A program made the position numbers and the translations under genes. DNA of 64,000 nucleotides from assembly GCA_016081115.2 (NCBI GenBank), contig CM071935.1, positions 26,268,653 to 26,332,652 of the forward strand, in the 5' to 3' direction. This stretch comes from Rehmannia glutinosa. Lineage: Eukaryota > Streptophyta > Magnoliopsida > Lamiales > Orobanchaceae. Position 1 is the first letter of the stretch. Every line of letters starts with the position of its first letter. Below, piece after piece: positions 42,319-52,836 of the stretch. The notes beneath the pieces were generated by a model. It saw only the letters and a list, made by a program, of their open reading frames with translations. It did no database searches and was not told the DNA's origin.

Positions 42319-45300
42319 ATGGCACCAACTTATGACTTTACCAAGTTAGGGAAGCAAATCCACACCGGCTCTACGGTGGATTTCGACGAATGATGAAACA
42401 GGGGTCCGACGACACCCTAGTAAAGAAAATCGCTGAAAAGTTAGAAACGTCCGATCAAAACCGTTTACGGCGTTAGAATACCCAATTACATATGTGGAAG
42501 AAGTCGCACAATTCTACGTGAATGCCGAGATTCACGATGAAGGAATCAAATCATCTGTACACGGGAAAGCGGTGACTATCTCTCGCCAAGATTTGGCGAA
42601 CATTGCTCACTACCAGGAAAGGAGCATCAAAGATTAACGAAGTTGATGTAAACCTGGTGAAGCTTGGAAAGAAATAGCCAAGCCTCGACTTTGCTTGATA
42701 AAATAGTGTATACAACAAACAAGAGATCTGAAAGGAGGATTACCACAAGTCATTGGACATAGTTGCCAAATGTATCGACATCAAGTTTGGCGGCTTTGAC
42801 CAATCACAAAGGCAAAAAACGATTGTAATGGCTGCAATCATCGAAGCAAAAAGATAAAAAGCAAAAAGAGTTTGTCTACAAAGCAGACTCTGCGAACGTG
42901 GGAACAAATCCTTCAAAGAAGATGGCACATTTGGAGGATCCCTAGGATATGGCCTAGTGATTGGCCGGCTAATGGAGGTGAAAAGAGTCCCTCTTAGACA
43001 TGGGAAGGCATTCCATGTTAACAAGAGGATGTTCGAGCAAACCTCTCCGGCGCGCAAAGAGAGCTTACGCCAAGAGAGGCGACACGATGAGGGGGAATCA
43101 CCACTGAAGATACAACTGTTTCCTCTCCACCCAAGAAGAGAGTCCCTGACTACTAAGAAGATCTGTTGCCCTGCGAAAGAAAGAAAAAACAAACATGCTC
43201 CTCGCCCCAACAGCAAGTCAGTCACCGCCCCGCCCGAGTGTGTCTCCCGCCCTGCAGCGGCCGGTCGAGAAGGACTCACAAATGCCTTCTCCGATCGTCA
43301 AAAAGAGGAGAACCGAGAAGCCACGACAGCCCGCTCCCCGAAAAAGACACCAAGACCCCCCCCCGACCGCTCAAGACTCGAGAGGACACCATCTCGAACC
43401 GTAAATCCCTCTCGGTACAAACAAGGAGACGATGAAGAATCATCAAGCGATCCAATCGGAGAAACCAAATGAGTCGATTACTCGGCTAGAGAAGATACCG
43501 GAGACTACCGGAGAAGTAGAGTCTCTAGATGTAGTTGATGAAACAGACCAAGTCTGTTGAAGGCGATCGCCAGAGGCAACCCGAAGACACAAACAAATTC
43601 ACACAACCGAAGCACAAGAAGAACTTGCTAGAGCGGATAGTGATGTAATGATCCTATCTCCACCTTACCCGGACATCCAAAATCGTCTGCGTGAGTGGAG
43701 GAAATGGAAGTTGAGTAAGTCAAGGAACAGTTCCAACGACCGAGTTTATAGAAGAAGAAGAGGAACTGCTAAATTTCCTTGGACTAAAAATCGTGCCCCG
43801 ACTTGATGAAGACAAGCGCTTAGATATCCTGCAGATTTACAAGGAAAAGGAGAGAGAAAAAGCAAGGAGGGAAGCCGAGGCACGTGAGAAGGCAAGCATC
43901 TACCCTATCTCCGGCACCACGAACACACACATCCTCTCCTTGATGTCTTCTCGGACGGTGATGAGGATCCGAGAATGCTTCGCCACAAAAGAGTTGCAAA
44001 TGCAGCAAGCATTGCACGAATCAAGAATCCTTCACGAGCAAAGATTGATGGAGGGACCAGGAGAGTCCTCGAACACACCGAAATTGATCCAATGGGAGTG
44101 GTTCAAAAAATCGCCAATGTTGTTGCTTTGCTACCACTTCCCCACTCACTCGGAAGAAGGCAATAAGGGAATCGTGATGAAACCGGGACAATGGGGACCC
44201 CAATCGAGCCAACCCCTATTGAAGGTGTGTTACCACCCCCCAACGGCTGAACAATCAATCGAAACAGTAGGGAGCTTGGAGACGAGTGACCCCATTCCAA
44301 GTCACTCACCGGTGGTGCGCCCGGGGGGAAACTCCCTCCACCGCTGCGGCAAGGTCGGAGGATGCTGCAGATGACTCCACAACGAATCAAGGAGGCGAAG
44401 TAGAGAAAATACAAACACAAGAAGAACAACAAGTTGCCATCAACGAAGCTCGAGACGATTGAGACTGTCTCAACCGAGGTGCCAACCGCTCGAAAGGCTA
44501 ATGACGCTGCGATGCGATCGAGGCACATGATGGAACGGCCCGGGAGTTAACACTGGGCGATGAAAGTGCAATCCATGGAGTTGAGACTCCAATGGATGCC
44601 ACCGCAGAAGACCCTAAGACAGTGACACATCGAAAGGGAGGACCAAGGCCTCGCTAGCAGAGAGACTGCTGGAGGTAATGAAGGCCCACGGGAGGTTGAG
44701 ACTTTCCGGGGTAAAGAAGTCAAGTAGAGAACATCCCTCCCGCTATAATCGACCCATCCGAGAAGGAGATAAGCGCACTTCATGATTCCCAGGATAATCC
44801 CGATGTATCCTTTCTCGGGATCAAAAGGCGAAGAAGAAGGCGAGTCATCCCCGTGCCAAATCCAAAAGACTCAACAAGGATGTTCCAAGCACGAGTAAGT
44901 CGATCCCAAGACTACTCGTCAAACCTTTAACTTTGATGATGAGCCACCAATGGAAATCTCATCATCGTCCGATGACGCTACTCGATAAGGCCGAGGACCG
45001 CCTACGCAATTGGAAAAATCAAGACCAACGAAGTACATTAAGGCAGTGAGCTCAAGAACGAGACCAACGGCTGTTGAGACAGTGAGGCTCGGCAAAACCG
45101 GGACTACTTCACAACAAAACCCGGTTGAACCAAAGATCCACGAGCTCCTCAAGCTGCAGCAGATCGATTCCCAAAAGAACTTCACGCGCACCGCTCATCA
45201 TCGAACAGATCCCGGTTGGCGGCGATGAATCTTTTGTAGAATCTTTCCCTTTTTCACTGAGTCGAAAACGAACAAGCACGCTATCACAAACCACTCTGTT

Positions 45301-46112
45301 CTTCCATCGACACCATTGTTCCAAATTATGATTTTGATGTCTTTGCATGGCCATCGGCTTCAACAAGAAGAATCACCAAATCGAAAAATGTTCAAGGCAC
45401 TATTTGCGAGGTTGAACGGATGGAGAGGCATCGAGCCTCTTTGGATATGCGATCGGACAACAGAGATGCCACCCTTACAACCGACTTGAGAGGCATAACA
45501 ATCCGAATCGGGGAATGGTGGCAACGAAGAAACAATGCGTGTGGAACAAGTGAGATACTTGAGACATTGTTCAACAAGTCGCTAGTGTGGAGAGTGAAAA
45601 TGCCGATGCAAAAACGAAGTTTGAGAGAACATATTGAGCACATGCATGAAGCTCATCTTTGCCGAGATAAAGCTACTGCGTGTGAGCGAAATACAAATGA
45701 CCTACGGCGTTTGGAAGAACACATGACTAGAAAATTCAGCCTTCTCATGGCCGAGATGAAGCGATTTCAGCAGAGTCCAACGCTACTCGATCCAAATTCG
45801 TCTTACAACGCAGCGGACTTGAAGCGAAACTTCGACTATCCGCAGGCTCGACTTCATGCTTGCCAAAGATGTTCCCGGGGTTCCTCTATCCTTTGATGAT
45901 GCCAAAAAGGGGGAAGAGAATACCTTAAAGCAAAGAAAATCAAAAAAAAAAGAAAGGAGCAAAATGAGAAGGAAAATCACCGGGAAAATTTTGAAACAAA
46001 AGAAAGGAAAATCTGTGAGGGGAAGGATCAAAAGATATGACCTTGATGATTGCACAAACCCCTCAACGGGGTCCTGTCACGGTGACATTATAAGCGAAAA
46101 CTCCCCGTGACT
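42319..46112 (+). pseudogene. Extra ORF region of Copia-3 in env-like position
   Basis: ATG at 42319 (MAPTYDFTKLGKQI) follows a CT-rich, leader-like stretch (42190-42318). A domain reading VEEVAQFYVNAEIHDEG, GKAVTISRQDLANIAHY and IVAKCIDIKFGGFDQ resembles the plant domain called putative plant transposon protein. Further sense pieces are 42957-43472 (VIGRLMEVKRVPLRHGKAFHVN, then basic Pro/Ser-rich), 43793-44374 (a charged helix, LQIYKEKEREKARREAEAREKA) and 45420-45896 (His/Glu-rich coiled coil). A Lys-rich end lies at 45856-46110. Stops and shifts abound. No signal peptide or transmembrane helix is evident, so it does not look like a classical envelope protein. Confidence 0.6.
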
Positions 46113-47097
46113 CGCCACTCCAACACTCTGTTGTATCTATGGGAGAAGAAGAAAAACAATTGAAGCGAGGGATGAAGGAAGTGGAAGGAAGAATGGATGC
46201 GAGTTATGAACATCTTGAAAGAACACGGAGGCATTCCAAGAGACGAGAGACACTTATGCCATTTCGGATGTCGGGACGAGCCACGATCAATTGACGAATT
46301 CAAAACGCTCGAATCGAAGGAAACTTTGCAAATATGTCTATGGCTCAAGCTTGGGACTTGTCTTGGGAAATAGGTCTCACATTATGTGAAGAAGGCGACA
46401 GCGCGGAGACTACCTAGCGATCGCTCTGCTGGTCACTCTGCTGGTCACTCACCGGGAAAGAAGAAGACCCGACAAGATACGCCCAGGGTAGAGGAAGAAG
46501 CGATGTGGAGGAAGAAGCTTGAGGACCTAGGCCTCCGCCCAAGAATATTGAATACGTAGATCCGGGAAAGAAAGTAGGGATCTCTTTTGAAATGGGCTTG
46601 ACCAAGTGGAAAATTTGAAAGTGGCTAAAACTAACGCCGAGTATGCAAAAAGAATAGAAGAAAAAACAAGAGACAAACTCGGCTATGGCGGGAGAGACAG
46701 AAAGAATAAGAAAAGATGAAGCCGCCAGGAAGGCATATGAAAAGAAAAAAAAAGAAAGCGGTGACGACGAGAAGAAGAGAGAAGAAGAGAAGAAGATCTT
46801 GAACAAGATGAAAGAAGGAGACAACGAAGGAGATGAAGTGTTCTTTGTCCAACCCTTCGTATTTTATTATATAAATACATACAATGTAAGTCTTACGTAA
46901 TAAAAAGCTATAAATTCTTTATTTTTTTTGTGAAGACAATTATATACTCGATACACCTTGTAAACAACAGTGTTAAGTACAAGAATGATATGATCAATAA
47001 AAAGATTGATTCTCACAAGATACATTCTATGTCAATACACTATCTGTATGTATCTTTGTTATTTGCATTTTTGTATGGTTTAAGTTTTGGCATCATC
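46113..47097 (+). other. Copia-3 3' region, purine-rich
   Basis: Lys/Glu-rich reading frames (for example 46685-46900) continue the sense-strand bias, but no domain is recognised. From about 46860 the sequence is AT-rich and non-coding. A polypurine-like AAAAAGGGGGAAGAG lies upstream at about 45904-45918. Confidence 0.5.
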
Positions 47098-47110
47098 AAA
47101 AAGGGGGAAA
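47098..47110 (+). other. Polypurine tract, Copia-3
   Basis: AAAAAGGGGGAAA, preceded by ATCATC, ends one base before the 3' LTR start at 47112. Confidence 0.9.
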
Positions 47111-47111
47111 T

Positions 47112-48668
47112 TGTTAGGAATTTTATTGTTTAGATTTTGATGAATGCCATGTAAAACTTAGAATAGAAAGTTGGCACCCCAATTCTTGTTGTAAAATGCA
47201 TTGTAATGAATAGAGCCGGCCAAGCCGAGTTAAGTCGGCTACGCCCTAACATGCAAGAAGACAATCAAGACTTGAAGGAAGACTCACATTGCGAAACAAA
47301 TAAGTATGGCAAAGAAGAGTAGATGGGAACTCTATCTCAAGAAGCGGTGAGATGCGCAAAGTGGAGCATCGATCAAGTCAACTCAAGAAAAGCCAAGTCT
47401 CAAGTTGAAGTGACAAAGAGTCATCCAATGATTGGAAGGCGACTCTAAGTCACCCGAGGGAAGCAAGGAAATGCGCAATCAAGTCGAGATAATCGAAAAG
47501 ATCCGTTGCCGAAATCAAGAGAATTACTTAAACAAGTAATATCTCCATACCACCTTTCTCGAGTGCTCGATCCTAGAAGCGTGCAAAAGGAATAAACCAA
47601 TAGGAAGCACTACACCGTGTCGAACTCGAAAAAGGTGAAAGAACAATTCATACGAGGAAATGGCAATTCCAAGAAGCGCAACAAGACAAGCCAACGACGC
47701 AAGTGACTTTCAAAAATAAGCCTATCTCTTCAACGGGCAAATTTTTGAAAGTTCACTATAAAAGGCCGAGGAGTTTGTTTGAGAAAGAAGATATACATAG
47801 ATGACACATATGTGAGATATACAAGCATATTAGAAAAACTGAAATTTTCTCAATCCTCAAGCCTACATTACGAAGAACATCAATCCAACACTCACCTGTG
47901 AAGGAAAGATAACTTCAATCGGTTGAAGAGGAAAATACTCGAAAACAAGGGGTCTACATTCCGGGAAGGATTGTAGGAAGGTTCAAGGTTGAGCCAAGTC
48001 TTAAGCTTTTGGAGGGCTTCGTGATCAAATCCAAAGAGCTGAGCAAGTGAGTCAGAGTAGCAAAGCAAAACACCCTGTGAAGAAGCCGAGTCGTCGAGAA
48101 GCCACCGAGTGATCAAGGCGTCTCCGGATCGAGTCCCAAAGGATCAAGTCACCGTGTGTGATCAAGACTTGTATCCGGACTGCTACCCACTTTGTAAACC
48201 GATCATTACTTAGTGGATTCCTCCGGGAGTTGGAGAAGAGAGGAGTAGAAGAATTACCCCATCTTCGAACCTCTATAAAAATTTCATTGTGTCATTTACA
48301 TTTCAAAGACTTTAATTCTTGCAATTTTAATCGCTTATATCTGGCGATAAATTTGCTATCCACTTGATAAATTATAAGTACTAAACCAAGCACTAAACTC
48401 TTACTTAATCAAACTTAAGGGTGTTAAGTCTTCCAATAAAACAAAACCACAATCGAGTTAATTTAGAGCTAACAATTGAGTTACTCCATCAACAAAATCG
48501 ATTGAGTTTGTTGAGTGATTAACTCTCTTGAGTGACTAAGTTGATCATCCATCAAGGACACAAATTAGTATCAACTCAGAGATTTAAAAGGACTAAATCG
48601 AAAATTTGGTAAGGTTTATTCAAACCCCCCCCTTCTAAACCTTACACTTACACCCCTTGGGACCTACA
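47112..48668 (+). repeat. Copia-3 3' LTR (1557 bp)
   Basis: It matches 34594-36141 from TGTTAGG to CCTACA and is followed by the CCTAG target duplication. Confidence 0.95.
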
Positions 48669-48939
48669 CCTAGAAAAGACAGTAAGCATAAATCGAAAGG
48701 ATTGGGCTATGAAGTTAGATGATGCATTATGGGCATACCGGACTGCATTCAAGACACCGTTGGGCATATCTCCTTATCAGTTGGTATTCGGGAAATTGTG
48801 TCACTTGCCCGTCTAATTAGAGCACAAGGCATTTTGGGCCGTAAAGAAGTTAAATTTTGACTTCAAAGCAGCGGGTGAAGGAGGTTATTGCATTTGAATC
48901 AGATGGAAGAGTTCCGAGATAAGGACTACGAGAATTCCC
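48669..48939 (+). pseudogene. Integrase of Gypsy-A, continuation after Copia-3
   Basis: The reading EKTVS-NRKDWAMKLDDALWAYRTAFKTP-LGISPYQLVFGKLCHLPV continues the integrase core broken off at 34593. MEEFRDKDYENSRI would follow but is cut at 48939 by sequence from the Copia-2 3' LTR. The C-terminal domain and everything downstream are deleted. Confidence 0.9.
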
Positions 48940-49492
48940 GAATTTGTGTTCGTCATTCAAACACAAGTTATCCTTGTGAGTGTTCTTGTGGTAAGAGCAC
49001 ACTTGGGTGATCTTAAGTGTTGAAGAGTGTGGTACTCTTCATAGGTGTAAGAACATTGTGGTAATCTTCTTGTGGAAGAGTTTGGTGCTCTTCGAGGTGT
49101 TGAAGAGTTTGGTGCTCTTCAAGTTGGAAGATTGTGGTAATCTTCACAAGGTGCCGTTGCTAGAAGATTGTGGTAATCTTCTAGGAAGATTGTGGTAATC
49201 TTCAAAGATGTGTTGTAAGAAAAGTATGGTACTCTTCAAGGTGAAGTTGTAATAGTTTTGTTAACTATTAATAAAATCCTTTTTTTCTTTTTGAAATCAA
49301 TCCCGGAGATAATGGGGTGGTAGTTGATTAGGCCCTAGGCGGGTTGAACCTTTATAAATCGATGCTTGTTGTTTACTTTCTCGCACTTTCATTTGTGTCT
49401 TTACTTGTTCATTCGAAAAAAAGGGCTAAATCGGAAAACTCGGCATAATCTATTCATCCCCCTCTAGATTATCGTAGCCACTTGGACTAACA
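48940..49492 (+). repeat. Copia-2 3' LTR, last 553 bp
   Basis: It aligns with 22891-23416 of the 5' LTR and ends GGACTAACA before CTTTC. It carries one additional hairpin unit (near 49180-49202) that the 5' LTR lacks. The hairpin array spans 48980-49270 and is followed by AATAAA. Confidence 0.92.
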
Positions 49493-49497
49493 CTTTC

Positions 49498-51974
49498 TGG
49501 ATACAAAGTTGCGATGCTTACCGGATTCCATAGGCTTGTTCTTTCACACTAATCTCCACTAATGCAGGCTAATGTAACACAAGGAGCAATATGACTTTCA
49601 AAGCTTGTAATGTGGGCTCAGGGTAAGGTAGAAAAATATGGGATTATTTGGCTCAAATCACCCAAACACACAATTATCAATTTTCTTAAATCACTAACAC
49701 AAGGAGCAATATGACTTTCAAAGCTTGTAATGTGGGCTCAGGGTAAGGTAGGAAAATATGGGATTATTTGGCTCAAATCACCCAAACACACAATTATTAA
49801 TTCTCGTAAATCACTTGTTAATATCCAACCTTCATTTCACTTGTTCTCACTTCATGAACCCTCAACCCCACTGATTTTTTTCTTTTTTTTTTTTCGAAAC
49901 CCCCAAACTTAATCATTTGCATACTGTATACATGGGGTTTAATATTTTCACTTCTCGGGCAACTTCACACAATTAAACATATACCTTGTTCATCATACAC
50001 ATCCTCAACCTTCAACATCTTTCTATAACTTGTGTGAATGAGTGAGAGGTAATTGAGATTTTCACATGTAGGCTCTAGGTATTAGATTGGCTGCCAAAGA
50101 AGTGGGTTTACAAGGCTCAAATGGGGACACTAGGGATAATATATAATATAAAAGTAAGCATTTTTTCTCTAGTTATTCAAAGATGGCCTAAATCACTTCG
50201 TTAATGTTACTTCACCTAGGATATCACCTTGACTAGTGTTCAGAAAAGTTCTAAAATCCGGTGGGATCATCCAGTAAACACTAAATCACATAAACCGTTT
50301 CCAAATAAATCAACAGAGTCAAGTACATAGATGAAATAAATGGGTAGAAAAGTATATCACAGCTCAAACACATACTCTTTTGACCATTCAACTCATATTC
50401 AACAAATTCACTTAGTCATGTTGTTTTACAGTTACACAAACGACTCGACTTGACTCCAGTCTCTTTTTTCATTTTTTACTCAATACTAGACTCAATGAAT
50501 AAATACAAACTACACCATCTCCCCAAACAGATAACGACATTGTCTCCAATGGAGAGGTGACAAAATGACTTTCCTGGTAGCTGATGAGCTCAGGCTCCTC
50601 ATCAGAGTTGTGTGGTGGAAGGAAAGGGACTGGTCCGAGTGGTGGCGGTGGTGGAAATGGGTACTGCGGGTACATCTGGTTGTATATCTAGTGAGGACCC
50701 TGTCGTGCTCATTTTTGTACACTTCATTCGCCGCTTTATGGCGCTGCTCCGCCTGAAATGCAACTGCTAAATGGCGATGCGCCCTCCTCATCTCCCGCAT
50801 CTGTAGATAGTACTCATGCATGGGGTCGGCCTGGAAGTAGGATGGATGAGACTGAGTGCCAGCCGAAGAAAAAGGAACCTTAACACTATGTGTCTGTGCT
50901 GGTATGTCGGGTGCAGTTGCGGGAGGGGCACGAACGGGGTCAACAATATATCCCCGCCTCTATGCTCAGGCATGCCACTGTCCTAATCTTCATATGTCGC
51001 CGAATCAATGGTCCCCTTAGGGTGCTCCAATGGCTCGTCGATCCCCCAAGTGATACCCTCTCATTGCCGCAAGCCACAGATCAACACTGGCATGCACAGT
51101 CCCCCAGTACTACGGTGGCAAACGACCTGGTGGATGGACGCAGAAATAATAACAACTGGGTCAAACTGTATGTCGTGGATGATGGCATAGAGAAGATGGG
51201 CTCTGTTCGGCGTGACATCACTAACATGTCTGGTCGGAATTAGATTATGGCATATAAAATGATATCATGCACGACCATATCGACTAAGTGTCGTTTGGGA
51301 AAACACTAGACCATTACCATCGGCTCAAGCACGGTACCATTCTGTCCTGGGGCGACAAAGAGCCTGTACGATCATATTTGGATCAGGCTGGTCTGAAATA
51401 AACTCGGTGTATAGCCGGTGGTCAACCTCCAGTATTGAGTAATACAGCTGAATAGTCTTGTGGTCGTAAGAGACTCGCTCTCCATGAGGAAGACCTCTAT
51501 GGGTTCCTCTGAGGGGTTATTGGCGTTGGCGTAGAATTCTTTAACAAGAATCGGGGCGTAAGGTGGAGGTTGGGCACACAACGTTTTCCAATGTTGCTCA
51601 CGGATCATATGTTGGAGATGCCCATCTTGTGGACCTGGTTGGAACCCCCGTTCGTCATTTATACTACAAGTCATCAATTTGCCGTAGAAGCACTTTTGTG
51701 CCTCCGAACTAACAAACCGAGCGGTGTCATATTCTTCAGAGGTAGACGCCTTTTGCTTGCCTTTGCCTTGATCCTTACCATATTTGAACCTAGCAAAAGA
51801 GACACGAAAGCAAATCACGTGGAAACATGAACAATGTTGAGGGGTGAGAAACGACAATTAAGGTAATCACAAAATGCACCCAAGTGGAAGAAGTAGCTTC
51901 ATGTCGAGAAGACAATAATGTGAAAATGCCATTGGGGCATTTGATCAAACACCTTGTATGCATGAATTAGGGAG
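49498..51974 (-). other. Gypsy-B 3' region with 120-bp tandem duplication
   Basis: The sequence continues 21768-22041 of Gypsy-B. Two copies of a 120-bp unit (AACACAAGGAGCAATATG) start at 49576 and 49696. Minus-strand coding for an extra domain begins above 50469. Confidence 0.7.
50469..51857 (-). pseudogene. Gypsy-B extra domain (putative plant transposon protein-like)
   Basis: The minus strand from 51857 reads KGKQKASTSEEYDTARFVSSEAQKCFYGKLM, then RGFQPGP and PILVKEFYANANNPSEEP. After stops near 51330 it continues with YHFICHNLIPTRHVSDVTPNRAHLLYAIIHD and GLCMPVLICGL, and then MREMRRAHRHLAVAFQAEQRH. The order FVSS, FYAN and VT-x-x-RA-x-L-YAI fits the plant domain known as putative plant transposon protein. 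It sits between integrase and the 3' LTR, where Athila elements have their env-like ORF. Its function is unknown. Confidence 0.65.
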
Positions 51975-52639
51975 CACTACAAGATAAATGCTCAAAGACA
52001 TTGGCCACGCGAATTTTATTATGTCTTATGGTATACAACATCATGTTTTAAGTGAAACGATGTGTATGACTAGATTTTTTTTCTATTACACATCATTTTT
52101 AAGAGTTGATGTCTCCGACCACCTTTTTTTTGCTTTCTAGCATCATTTTTAAGATCAGTTATTCCAACAGATATTTTTGTCCACCCCTTATTGGTTTATA
52201 ACATCACTATTAACATTATTTACTTAAACTTGATGTTATATTAATAATTTTCAATGTAAAATAAAACTATTTTTTTCCCCAAATATATCTTTTTTTTAAG
52301 AAAATTCTCCCCAAATTAATACTTCTCATATCTCATATCTTGTCTCCTCTCTCAGAATCGTCCTCTCTCAAAATTGCCATTTTCATCCTCAAATTATACA
52401 CCTGTCTCATCTCTTAGAATTGTCGTCCTCCGTTTGTCTCCTATTTAACCATTTGATAAAATGTCTCAGTCACTTTTCTTGCATTACTCCCAATTTTGTC
52501 TGATCCCATATGCATTGTGTTGGAGTGTTTGCTTCATTTCGTTGGGTTTTACATGATTTGGAGCTTAATAAAGAGAGGTGCTCAAATACTTTTGATTGCA
52601 TCTAGGCGGTCCGCCAGGGCACTAGATCTGATCATACCA

Positions 52640-52836
52640 CTGTGAGCATTTCTTTTCACATGAGATTTAATGGATCCCTTTCTCTTGTACATATATCAAA
52701 TCTCAAGCAGCATATCAAAGTTGTGCACTTGGATCTTAAATCATTTACCTGCAGCATTCCTGGTTGTCACATGAGATTTGCATTCAAACACGTGAGGGAC
52801 GACCATGAAAAATCGGGTTGCCACATATATACTCTA
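52640..52836 (+). pseudogene. TFIIIA zinc-finger exon fragment inside CACTA element
   Basis: The frame reads SNLKQHIKVVHLDLKSFTC, then SIPGCHMRFAFKHVRDDHEKSG, then CHIYT. It contains one complete C2H2 finger (C-x4-C-x12-H-x5-H) and the helix half of the finger before it. The FKHVRD-x-HE-x-SG-x-H-x-YT string is the signature of plant transcription factor IIIA, which binds 5S rRNA and its gene. GTAAGT at 52837-52842 directly follows, so the captured piece is genomic DNA with intron structure, not a cDNA copy. The upstream boundary is unclear. No other TFIIIA exon was found in the element. Confidence 0.8.

Larger units (their letters stand above)
34594..48668 (+). mobile_element. Copia-3, 14.1-kb Ty1/copia element with extra 3' coding region
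   Basis: LTRs of 1548 and 1557 bp begin TGTTAGGAATTTTATTG and end GGACCTACA. The 5-bp duplication CCTAG flanks the element (34589-34593 and 48669-48673). Gag, protease, integrase, RT and RNase H are in copia order, followed by about 5.3 kb before the 3' LTR. That size and layout recall the SIRE/Maximus lineage with an env-like region. Pol carries many frameshifts. Confidence 0.95.
24460..48939 (+). mobile_element. Gypsy-A, Athila-like Ty3/gypsy element, 3' end deleted
   Basis: It is the interrupted unit 24460-25373, 28769-34593 and 48674-48939 once the two nested copia elements and one copy of each target duplication are removed. In order it has a 5' LTR, an Asp-tRNA-type primer site, gag, protease, RT-RNase H and integrase. 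The end of integrase, the 3' region and the 3' LTR are gone. The exact left end is inferred from TG at 24460, where Copia-2 gag similarity stops. Confidence 0.85.
22042..49492 (+). mobile_element. Copia-2, Ty1/copia element, gutted by nesting and deletion
   Basis: The 5' LTR begins TGTTAGATAAATA at 22042 and the 3' LTR ends GGACTAACA at 49492. The 5-bp duplication CTTTC flanks both (22037-22041 and 49493-49497). Only the 5' LTR, primer site, gag and the last 553 bp of the 3' LTR remain. Gypsy-A entered after gag, and a deletion joins Gypsy-A integrase straight into the 3' LTR. It is a close relative of Copia-1. Confidence 0.92.

Noticed and set aside
43166..43435. Overlapping Pro/Arg-rich frames in Copia-3 as separate genes
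   Set aside because: They are alternative frames over the same basic Pro-rich stretch. Only the frame continuing the upstream domain (42957-43472) is retained.
42319..46112. A true envelope glycoprotein gene in Copia-3
   Set aside because: No signal peptide, cleavage site or transmembrane helix could be seen in any sense frame. It is described as an extra ORF in env-like position instead.
46414..46880. Minus-strand Ser/Phe/Leu-rich open frames resembling membrane proteins
   Set aside because: They are the antisense of the Lys/Glu-rich sense region of Copia-3. The low-complexity purine strand explains the open frame.
51570..51830. Plus-strand 86-residue frame
   Set aside because: Antisense of the better supported minus-strand transposon-protein domain in Gypsy-B.
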